Below are positions 1-6,504 of a stretch of DNA of 12,684 bases, one piece after another. The number at the start of each line of letters is the position of its first letter. The first letter of the stretch is position 1. The position numbers were made by a program, and so were the translations under genes. Location of the stretch: positions 1-12,684 of the forward strand of contig JAEYZR010000139.1 in the NCBI GenBank assembly GCA_023427945.1, in the 5' to 3' direction. The DNA is from Pseudomonadota bacterium. GTDB lineage: Bacteria > Pseudomonadota > Gammaproteobacteria > Burkholderiales > Burkholderiaceae_B. Below the pieces are notes generated by a model. That model saw only the letters and a list, made by a program, of their open reading frames with translations, did no database searches and had not been told where the DNA came from.

Positions 1-589
1 GGGGGCCCGCCATCCCGTATATGCGGGCGATGCCGATGAGCAGCAGGACCGCGGCACCCAGGTCCACGACGATGTAGCGCAATCCGGCGCGCACGCGGCT
101 CGCGCCCGAACCATGCAGGATCAGCCCGTAGGAAGCCGCCAGCATGACCTCGAAGAACACGAACAGATTGAACAGGTCGCCCGTGAGGAAGGCGCCGTTC
201 AGGCCCATGAGCAGGAACTGGAACAGCGACAGGTAGTGCACACCGGCACGATCCCACTTGGCCAGCGAATAGGTCATGGCGGCCAGACCCAGCACACTGC
301 TGAGCGCAAGCATGACGGCCGAGAGCCTGTCGACGACCAGCACGATGCCAAACGGCGCGGGCCAGTCGCCCAGCAGATACACACCCAGGCCCGAGGGCCA
401 GAGATCGGGACGCGCACCATTGGCCATGAACAGCAGGCCGATGGCCACCGCCAGTTGCGCCAGGCAGGAGGCCAGCGCGACGGTGTTGCGCAACGCATGG
501 CGGCTGTCGGCGATGAGCAGCAGCGCCGCACCGCACATCAGCGGTATGGCGATCGGTAAAACGGGAAGATGTTGCATCAACGAATTCAT
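1..589 (-). CDS. mrpD: Monovalent cation/H+ antiporter subunit D (MrpD/PhaD/MnhD), C-terminus cut off by window edge
   Basis: NuoN/NuoM-like membrane subunit of the Mrp (Pha/Mnh) cation/proton antiporter, one of the two large subunits thought to carry protons through the inner membrane. My translation of the minus strand from the ATG at 589 stays open for 196 codons to the window edge. It begins MNSLMQHLPVLPIAIPL and is built almost entirely of hydrophobic helices. The motif around LFNLFVFFEVMLAASYGL (about residues 139-156) carries the conserved transmembrane glutamate of this family (E147). Family members are usually about 500-550 residues, so roughly 300 residues are missing. The start shares one base with the mrpC stop (TGATG) and has a GAGG-type ribosome site just upstream, at about 595-598. 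Context as the third gene of an mrpAB-C-D operon makes the call firm; the symbol phaD is equally valid. Confidence 0.93.
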   Translation of the reverse strand, partial: MNSLMQHLPVLPIAIPLMCGAALLLIADSRHALRNTVALASCLAQLAVAIGLLFMANGARPDLWPSGLGVYLLGDWPAPFGIVLVVDRLSAVMLALSSVLGLAAMTYSLAKWDRAGVHYLSLFQFLLMGLNGAFLTGDLFNLFVFFEVMLAASYGLILHGSGASRVRAGLRYIVVDLGAAVLLLIGIARIYGMAGP

Positions 590-933
590 CACGCCTCGGG
601 CTCCCTGCCATCGACGTGGTCAGTCCCACTCAAGCCACGCGAGGCCAGCAGCACCACGAGAAACAAGGCCGTGGATGCAAAACCGATCACGATGGCCGTC
701 AGGACCAGGGCCTGGGGCAAGGGATCGGTGTACTGGGTGATGTCAATGGCGCCGCTGGCATCCAGCACGGGCGCAGAACCCAGGCTCAGGCGACCCATGG
801 AGAAGATGAACAGGTTCACGGCAAACGATGCCAGGGTCAGACCCATGATGACCTGAAAGGTGCGTGGGCGCAAAAGCAGCCACACGCCGGAACCGGCGAG
901 CACGCCGATCGCTAGCGAGACGATCAGTTCCAT
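589..933 (-). CDS. mrpC: Monovalent cation/H+ antiporter subunit C (MrpC/PhaC/MnhC)
   Basis: Small NuoK-like subunit of the Mrp antiporter complex. The 114-residue length matches the family. Three hydrophobic helices are visible, at about residues 2-21, 27-46 and 74-98. The third ends in QALVLTAIVIGFASTAL, which is the typical MrpC/NuoK signature (PQALVLTAIVI). The tail after residue 100 is hydrophilic and probably cytoplasmic. The gene starts inside the last codons of the mrpAB fusion (10-base overlap) and its stop overlaps the mrpD start by one base, so translation of the three genes is probably coupled. A strong ribosome site (AAAGGAGGGG) lies 7 bases before the ATG. Nothing is odd about the sequence. 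Confidence 0.95.
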   Translation of the reverse strand: MELIVSLAIGVLAGSGVWLLLRPRTFQVIMGLTLASFAVNLFIFSMGRLSLGSAPVLDASGAIDITQYTDPLPQALVLTAIVIGFASTALFLVVLLASRGLSGTDHVDGREPEA

Positions 934-3854
934 GCTTGTTCCCCTCCTTTGTTAGCCTGGCTTTCTGCCATCGTTGCGAGTTTGCGTTGCACGCGCAGCG
1001 ATTGGTGGGCGAGCGCCACCAGAATCAGTACCGTTGCGCCAATCACCAGCATGTACACCCCAAGATCAAAGATAAGAACCGTCGACAGATGGATCGTGCC
1101 GATCACGGGCAGCGCAATATCCAGGGCCATCGCGCTCAGGAATGGCCGCATGGCCAACCAGGAACTCATGGCTGCGCCGCCGGCCAGCAACAGGCCCACG
1201 GAGATCCAGTAAAGCGGATGCAGGCGGCTGCGCGATTCCACCCACGTCACCCCGCCCATCATGTACTGGACGATCACGGCGGTGGCCAGCACCAGCCCGC
1301 CAACGAACCCGCCGCCGGGCAGGTTGTGCCCGCGCAGCAGGAAAAAGACCGAGATCAGCCCCGAAATCGGCAGGATGAGGCGCACCAGCACAGTGGGCAC
1401 CATCATGTTGCCAACCGGCAGCAGTTCGTCGGCCCCGGGCGTGGGCGCAGCTTCGCAGCCTCGTGCCAACTGTTCGCGCTGCTGTACCGGTTGCTGGAAG
1501 CTTTCCTTGGCCGGCCGGAAACGACGCAACAGGGCGTAGATCGTCAAGGCGACGATACCCACCACCGTGATCTCACCCAGGGTATCGAAACCGCGGAAGT
1601 CCACCAGCAGCACATTCACCACATTGGTGCCCCCACCCAGCGGCAGGGACTGCTGCAGGAAGAAAGCGGCGATCGTCTCGCCCACCGGCCGGGTGAGCAC
1701 GGCAAAGACCATCGCACTCATGCCTGCACCGACCACGATCGCCAGCACCAGATCACGCAGGCGGCGGGCGCGGATGCGGCCCTTTGCCTGCGAACCTTCG
1801 TCATCGTTCTCGATGCGCCGGGGCAGCCAGCGCAAGCCCAGCAGCAGCAAGACCACCGTCACGACTTCGACGGCCATCTGCGTGAGCGCCAGGTCGGGCG
1901 CGGAGAACCACATGAAAGTGAGGCAGACGATCAACCCCGTGCCGCCCACCAGCGTGAGCGCCGCCAGGCGGTGGTACTTGGCCTGGTGCGCCACGCCCAG
2001 CGCGCATGCACCGCCGACCAGCCAGATACCGGCGAACACGGGATCGATGGGCGTCATGGCCTGGAAGGAACCCATCCAGCCGCCTCGGGCCAGCGGAATC
2101 CATGCGGCCACCAGCGCCACGAGCACCATGACCAGCAACTGCATCTGCAGGCGATAGGAAGAAAGGTGGGCCACCAGCCACCCCGAGGCAGCATCGAGCG
2201 ACTCCATGATCAGTTCAAATGTACGGCGGCCATCCAGGCGATAGATGACCGGCGCACGCCCGGGGCGCCGTTCCTGCTCGCGACGCAACGACAGGTAAAG
2301 GCCGGTGCCGGCCACCAGGGCCAGCAGGCTCATGACGAGCGGCAGATTGAAGCCATGCCACAGCGCCAGGCTGTACTCAGGCATGTTCACACCCAGGATG
2401 GACGTGGCGGCCACTTCGAGCAGCGGGCCCAGGGTGTAGGACGGCAGGACACCGACGACCAGGCACACCGTCGCCAGCAAGGCACTGGGAAAGAGCATGA
2501 ACTTGGGCGGTTCGTGCGGGGCACGCGGCAGATCCGTGGCCGGCGGGCCATAGAACACCTGGGCAATGAACCGCAGTGAGTAAGCCACGCTGAACGCACC
2601 GGCTATGGTCGCTGCCAGCGGCAGGCCGATGTGCCCCCAGCCGGTGCCCTGGATGAAGGTGGTCTCGGCAAAGAACATTTCCTTGGAAATGAAGCCGTTG
2701 AGCAGCGGCACACCGGCCATAGCCGCAGCCGCCACGATGGCCAGTGCTGTCGTGATCGGCATGGCCCGGCGCAAACCGCTCAGGCGCGTCATGTCGCGGG
2801 TGCCGGTTTCGTGATCGACGATGCCGGCGGCCATGAACAGCGACGCCTTGAACGTGGCGTGATTGACCATGTGGAAGATGGCCGCCACCAGGCCCAGCGT
2901 GCTGTTCATGCCCAGCAGCAGCGTGATCAGGCCCAGGTGGCTGATGGTCGAATAAGCCAGCACGCCTTTCATGTCGCGCTGGAAGATGGCCGCATAGGCG
3001 CCCACCACCAACGAACACAGGCCGGCGCTGCCGATGATCCAGAACCATTCGTCGGTGCCGGACATGACGGGCCAGAATCGGGCCAGCAGGAACACACCGG
3101 CCTTGACCATCGTGGCCGAATGCAGATAGGCGGAGACCGGCGTGGGTGCGGCCATCGCGTGCGGCAGCCAGAAATGGAAGGGAAACTGCGCGCTCTTGGT
3201 GAGTGCGCCCAGCGCCATGAGGATCAGGATGGGCAGATACCACTCGCTGTTGCGGATCAGGTCGCCCGAGGCGAGCACTTCACCCAGATCGTAGGTGCCC
3301 ACTACATCGCCGATCAGCATGACCGCAGCCAGCAGGCACAGCCCCCCCGCAGCCGTCACGGTCAGCGCCATGCGCGCGCCGCGGCGCGCGTCTGCGCGAT
3401 GGTGCCAGTAGGCGATGAGCATGAAGGAGGACAGGCTGGTGAGCTCCCAGAAGAGCACCATCTGGATCAGGTTGCCCGAGAGCACGACGCCCAGCATCGC
3501 GCCCATGAAGGCCTGGAAGAACGAGAAAAAGCGCGGCACCGGATCTTCCGGCGACATGTAGTAGCGGGCGTACAGAACGACCAGGAATCCCATGAGCGAG
3601 ATGATCATGGCGAACAACCAGGCATAGCCGTCCATGCGCAGGACGAAGTCCAGCCCAAGCGTAGGCGCCCAGGTCAATGTCGTGGATACCACTCCCCCGG
3701 CGCGGACGTCGGGGAATTGCATGGCAGTCAGAACGGTACAGGTGAGTGCAATGACACCGGCTAACCAGACTTCCGCGTTACGCGCATTGGAAGGTAGGAA
3801 TGCCGCACAAAAGCTGCCCACAAACGGCAAGGCGAGGATGAGAATCAGCGACAT
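924..3854 (-). CDS. mrpA: Fused monovalent cation/H+ antiporter subunits A and B (MrpAB/PhaAB)
   Basis: Largest subunit of the Mrp/Pha Na+(K+)/H+ antiporter, 976 residues, inner membrane. Residues about 1-500 form a NuoL-like proton-channel domain: the helix with FWELTSLSSF (E137), ALGALTKSAQFPFHFWLP (K220) and SAYLHSATMVKAG (H245, K251), then K296/H306 and a HATFKASLF helix. Residues about 570-780 are the MrpA-specific C-terminal part (DUF4040/MbhD-E type), with FSAPDLALTQMAVEVVT (E663) and VDFRGFDTLGEI (E761). Residues about 815-960 are a complete MrpB domain (VRLILPISGLISVFFLLRGHN, GGGFVGGLV). The charged stretch at about 780-815 is the linker. Separate MrpA is about 800 residues in Bacillus; an A-B fusion near 970 is the usual proteobacterial form. 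The ATG at 3854 has a GGAG 4 bases upstream. First gene of the operon; overlaps mrpC by 10 bases. Confidence 0.96.
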   Translation of the reverse strand: MSLILILALPFVGSFCAAFLPSNARNAEVWLAGVIALTCTVLTAMQFPDVRAGGVVSTTLTWAPTLGLDFVLRMDGYAWLFAMIISLMGFLVVLYARYYMSPEDPVPRFFSFFQAFMGAMLGVVLSGNLIQMVLFWELTSLSSFMLIAYWHHRADARRGARMALTVTAAGGLCLLAAVMLIGDVVGTYDLGEVLASGDLIRNSEWYLPILILMALGALTKSAQFPFHFWLPHAMAAPTPVSAYLHSATMVKAGVFLLARFWPVMSGTDEWFWIIGSAGLCSLVVGAYAAIFQRDMKGVLAYSTISHLGLITLLLGMNSTLGLVAAIFHMVNHATFKASLFMAAGIVDHETGTRDMTRLSGLRRAMPITTALAIVAAAAMAGVPLLNGFISKEMFFAETTFIQGTGWGHIGLPLAATIAGAFSVAYSLRFIAQVFYGPPATDLPRAPHEPPKFMLFPSALLATVCLVVGVLPSYTLGPLLEVAATSILGVNMPEYSLALWHGFNLPLVMSLLALVAGTGLYLSLRREQERRPGRAPVIYRLDGRRTFELIMESLDAASGWLVAHLSSYRLQMQLLVMVLVALVAAWIPLARGGWMGSFQAMTPIDPVFAGIWLVGGACALGVAHQAKYHRLAALTLVGGTGLIVCLTFMWFSAPDLALTQMAVEVVTVVLLLLGLRWLPRRIENDDEGSQAKGRIRARRLRDLVLAIVVGAGMSAMVFAVLTRPVGETIAAFFLQQSLPLGGGTNVVNVLLVDFRGFDTLGEITVVGIVALTIYALLRRFRPAKESFQQPVQQREQLARGCEAAPTPGADELLPVGNMMVPTVLVRLILPISGLISVFFLLRGHNLPGGGFVGGLVLATAVIVQYMMGGVTWVESRSRLHPLYWISVGLLLAGGAAMSSWLAMRPFLSAMALDIALPVIGTIHLSTVLIFDLGVYMLVIGATVLILVALAHQSLRVQRKLATMAESQANKGGEQAWN
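941..950 (-). promoter_or_regulatory. Strong ribosome binding site for mrpC
   Basis: On the minus strand this reads AAAGGAGGGG, ending 7 bases before the mrpC ATG at 933. It lies inside the 3' end of the mrpAB coding region and fixes the mrpC start. It is the clearest Shine-Dalgarno sequence in the window; the other internal junctions rely on weaker sites. Confidence 0.85.
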
Positions 3855-3881
3855 AACGCTCCGGGGTTAACGCGGACAGAC

Positions 3882-3887
3882 ATCATA
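3882..3887 (-). promoter_or_regulatory. Possible -10 element for the mrp operon
   Basis: The minus strand reads TATGAT here, five of six matches to the sigma-70 -10 consensus, about 30 bases upstream of the mrpAB start. I could not find a convincing -35 at 16-18 bases upstream, so this is a weak candidate. It is offered only because the gap between the signalling cassette and mrpAB must hold a promoter if the two are transcribed separately. Confidence 0.25.
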
Positions 3888-3931
3888 AGCAGCGCGCCGG
3901 TGAGGGCGTAACAGTTAACAATACGGGAGGA

Positions 3932-3953
3932 ACATGCCCCAGACGGGGCATGC
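3932..3953 (-). terminator. Hairpin, probable weak terminator after the signalling cassette
   Basis: A perfect 8-bp inverted repeat, CATGCCCC (3933-3940) and GGGGCATG (3945-3952), encloses a 4-base loop. It starts about 7 bases after the stop codon of the receiver-histidine kinase gene on the minus strand, the normal place for an intrinsic terminator. The following minus-strand sequence (TTCCTCCCG) has only a poor T tract, so termination may be incomplete, leaving some read-through into mrpAB. It could instead be an operator palindrome for the mrp promoter. Confidence 0.5.
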
Positions 3954-3959
3954 AGCGGA

Positions 3960-5075
3960 TCAGGAAGAGCGAAGCGCCGCCCGTGGCATCGAAAGCGAAA
4001 AGATCGTTCCGCTGGCCTCGGACGACTGGACAGTCACGTCGCCGCCATGAGCGTCGACGAACTGCTTGACGATATACAGACCCAACCCAAGGCCCTGACG
4101 CGATCGGCGACTGGCTTCGCCCGCGCTGAAAGAATCAAAGAGAGAAGGAATCTGTTCAGGCGCGATGACGCCCTCGTTCCTCACACTGACCTTGATCCTG
4201 TCCACGTCGTTGCCGTCGATGACCAGTTGTACAGGCGCAAACTTTCCACCGTGCTGAAGCGCATTGCCAACGAGATTGGATATTACCTGCGAGAACCGAT
4301 CGACATCGACCTGGCCGGTCACGTCGCCCCGTGCGTCGACCGATACGCGGGGGGTGTCGTCAGCTCCTTCCAATTCATCGGCAATGTTCTGGCAAAGTCG
4401 AGCGTAATCCGCCTTTTTCAGTTCCAAAGCGAGTCCGTCGGCACGAATCCGTGCGACATCAAGCAGCTGTTGCACCATTTTTAACATACGAGTGGTGCTG
4501 ATTTGTATCCGTTCCGCCGTCGCACGCACACGCGGATCGTCCGAACCTTTCAATAAAACGGCCGCACCGGTCTGAACGGCCGCCAATGGGTTACGCAGAT
4601 CGTGCCCCAGCACGGCGACGAACATTTCATTGAGCTTTAAAGCCTTTCGAAGTTCTTCCAATTTCCTTGCAAGCGAAATTTTTTGTTGATGCAGTTCAAC
4701 AAATATTTCAACTTTGCTTTTGAGAACGTCAGGATCCAACGGCTTGTAGAGGAAATCAACAGCGCCAGCACCATAGCCCCGGAAGTATTTTTCAGGCTCC
4801 CGGGCCCCGGCTGTCAGGAAAATCAGCGGGACATGGCGGGTGCGTTCGCTACCCCGGATGAGCGTGGCCAGCTCGAAGCCATCCATGCCCGGCATCTGCA
4901 CATCCAGCAGCGCCAGGGCGACCTCGTGCGTCAGCAGAAGCTCCAGGGCCTGCGTACCCGAGGTCGCCTTGAGCACATTGATGGTGTCGCCCCCGAGCAG
5001 CGCCTCGATGGCGGTCAAGTTCTGCTCGACGTCATCGACGGCGAGAATGTTGATCGTGTCTGTCACGCCAGGCAT
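3960..5075 (-). CDS. Soluble receiver-histidine kinase hybrid (REC-HisKA-HATPase)
   Basis: Two-component protein of 371 residues with no membrane segment. An N-terminal receiver (about 6-122) has the acidic pair D14/D15, phosphoacceptor D58 (ALLDVQMPGMDGFE), T88 and K111. A HisKA helix pair follows with phospho-accepting H158 (GHDLRNPLAAV), then a HATPase_c domain with N box NLVGNALQHG (N267, N271), F box LFDSF (312-316) and G2 box GLGLGLYI (328-335). The G1 box reads VRNEGVI instead of DxGxG, so the usual ATP-binding aspartate is replaced by N300. The receiver probably takes phosphate from the upstream hybrid kinase and gates this kinase; its own output is not encoded here. It starts 7 bases after the cheB stop with no good ribosome site, suggesting translational coupling. 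The linker-coding stretch 4621-4740 is unusually AT-rich. Confidence 0.93.
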   Translation of the reverse strand: MPGVTDTINILAVDDVEQNLTAIEALLGGDTINVLKATSGTQALELLLTHEVALALLDVQMPGMDGFELATLIRGSERTRHVPLIFLTAGAREPEKYFRGYGAGAVDFLYKPLDPDVLKSKVEIFVELHQQKISLARKLEELRKALKLNEMFVAVLGHDLRNPLAAVQTGAAVLLKGSDDPRVRATAERIQISTTRMLKMVQQLLDVARIRADGLALELKKADYARLCQNIADELEGADDTPRVSVDARGDVTGQVDVDRFSQVISNLVGNALQHGGKFAPVQLVIDGNDVDRIKVSVRNEGVIAPEQIPSLFDSFSAGEASRRSRQGLGLGLYIVKQFVDAHGGDVTVQSSEASGTIFSLSMPRAALRSS

Positions 5076-5082
5076 CCCATGA

Positions 5083-5682
5083 TTATTTAGTCGTCCTTGC
5101 CAAAAGATCGGCCAGGTCGGCCGCCAGCGTTTTCAGGTCCAGGACCCTGTGTGGATGCGCGAGATCAAGCGCTGCCTGGGGCATGATACGGGAACGCGCC
5201 GAAGCAGGGTCCTGCACCCAGGCCCGGCCTCCCAGGCTGCGAACCTTGGCCAGCCCGTGGGCGCCATCATTGCTCGCCCCGGTGAGCACGATACCCAGCA
5301 GACCGTTGCCATAGGCGTAAGCCGCCGACTCGAACAACAGGTCGATCGACGGGCGGGAATACAGTACGGCATCCTCCAGCGACAGCGAAAACGAGCCGTC
5401 GGGTTCGACCAGCAGGTGATAATTGGGCGGGGCGACATACACCATGCCCGGCACGATGATTTCCTTGTCTTCAGCCTCTTTCACGGCCAGGACGCAGCGT
5501 TCGGCAAAGAGTTCGGCGAGCTGGCTGGGCCGGTCGGGGGGCACGTGCAACACCACGGCAAAAGCCACTCGGCTGGTGGGCGGCAAGGCCTGCAACAGGC
5601 GGCCTACGGCTTCGACCCCACCGGCGGAGGCGCCAATGACGACGAAACGAACATCAGAACAAGGTTCAGAAACTGCGGACAT
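5083..5682 (-). CDS. Stand-alone CheB-type protein-glutamate methylesterase (no receiver domain)
   Basis: A 199-residue CheB catalytic domain. The family hydrolyses methyl esters from (and deamidates) glutamates in chemoreceptor coiled coils. The Ser-His-Asp triad is visible: S19 in GASAGGVEA, H46 in VVLHVPPDRPS and D139 in LTGASNDGAHG. The family motifs VYVAPPNYHLLVE and RPSIDLLFESAA are present. Classical CheB has an N-terminal receiver that inhibits the esterase until phosphorylated; here that receiver is absent, so activity must be controlled otherwise, perhaps by the receiver of the next gene. The start directly abuts the cheR stop (TGAATG) with no clear ribosome site. No chemoreceptor gene is in the window, so its substrate is unknown; it is named by fold and not as the flagellar cheB. 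Confidence 0.93.
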   Translation of the reverse strand: MSAVSEPCSDVRFVVIGASAGGVEAVGRLLQALPPTSRVAFAVVLHVPPDRPSQLAELFAERCVLAVKEAEDKEIIVPGMVYVAPPNYHLLVEPDGSFSLSLEDAVLYSRPSIDLLFESAAYAYGNGLLGIVLTGASNDGAHGLAKVRSLGGRAWVQDPASARSRIMPQAALDLAHPHRVLDLKTLAADLADLLARTTK

Positions 5683-6504
5683 TCACAACCGTTGGTATAT
5701 TTTTTCGGAAGGCGCGATCTCGGTAAAACGATCCGCCATGCTGGTAAAGCGCAGGCTTTCCTTGACCCCAAGCCCAAGAAATCCCTTACGCACGAGCGCA
5801 TCGTGAAACAGGCTCGTTGCACGATTCTGCAAAGCACGATTGAAATAGATGAGAACGTTGCGGCACGACACCAGATGGACTTCGGAGAAGACGCTGTCGG
5901 TTGCCAGACTGTGATCGGCGAAAACGACATGCTGGCGCAGGCTGCGGTCAAATATAGCATCGTGCATATTGGCCGTGTAATAGTCGGACAACGACCCCTT
6001 CCCCCCGGCCGCATGGTAGTTCCGGCTGAACGCGGCAATGCGTTCGATGTCGTAGATACCGCTTTCAGCGACGCCCAGCGCAACGGGATTGATGTCGGTT
6101 GCGTAGATCAGCGAGCGTTCGAGCAGCCCCTCTTCGCGCAACATGATGGCCAGCGACCATACCTCTTCGCCGCTGCTGCAACCTGCCACCCAGATCTTGA
6201 TCGAGGCGTATGTCTGCAGCACCGGTAGAACCTGTTTGCGCAAGGCCAGGAAATAGGCAGGATCGCGAAACATTTCGCTGACCTGCACCGTAAAGAACTG
6301 CAGCATCTGGGCAAAAACCGCAGGATCGTGCAGAACCCTGTCCTGGAGCTGAGACACCGTTACGCAGTCGAAGCGTTCCAGCGCATGCTGGATGCGTCTG
6401 CGCATGGATGCCACCGAATAATTCCGGAAGTCATGCTGGTACTGCTGGTACACCCCTTCCAGCAGAAGCTTGAGCTCAATATCGAACAGGGCGTGGCTGG
6501 ACAT
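5683..6504 (-). CDS. CheR-type S-adenosylmethionine-dependent protein-glutamate O-methyltransferase
   Basis: A CheR-fold methyltransferase of 273 residues, normally methylating glutamates on chemoreceptors. An all-helical N-terminal domain (about 5-75) is followed by the SAM-binding domain. Motifs are the TVQVSEMFRDPAYF region (72-85, the family's TTNETxFFRD loop), VAGCSSGEEVWSLAI (106-120, the SAM glycine loop), YATDINP with D137, and LVSCRNVLIYFN (211-222). I chose the ATG at 6504 because it overlaps the hybrid kinase stop by one base (TAATG) and the fold begins there; the in-frame ATG at 6594 would add 30 residues that are an out-of-frame read of the kinase C-terminus. No Shine-Dalgarno is evident, consistent with coupling. 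It has no TPR or PAS extension. Its likely partner is the adjacent CheB. Confidence 0.93.
   Translation of the reverse strand: MSSHALFDIELKLLLEGVYQQYQHDFRNYSVASMRRRIQHALERFDCVTVSQLQDRVLHDPAVFAQMLQFFTVQVSEMFRDPAYFLALRKQVLPVLQTYASIKIWVAGCSSGEEVWSLAIMLREEGLLERSLIYATDINPVALGVAESGIYDIERIAAFSRNYHAAGGKGSLSDYYTANMHDAIFDRSLRQHVVFADHSLATDSVFSEVHLVSCRNVLIYFNRALQNRATSLFHDALVRKGFLGLGVKESLRFTSMADRFTEIAPSEKIYQRL

Noticed and set aside
864..2579. Long open frame (571 codons) on the plus strand opposite the mrpAB gene
   Set aside because: It is antisense to a clear antiporter gene, its translation is rich in His, Gln and Arg with no recognisable domain, and such frames are common opposite GC-rich genes.
2631..3764. 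Open frame of 377 codons on the plus strand, also opposite mrpAB
   Set aside because: Same His/Gln/Arg-rich antisense composition and no ribosome site or domain; a shadow of the real gene.
3866..3919. Two GTTAAC palindromes, at 3866-3871 and 3914-3919, upstream of mrpAB
   Set aside because: Six-base palindromes 48 bases apart are too short and too few to call an operator.
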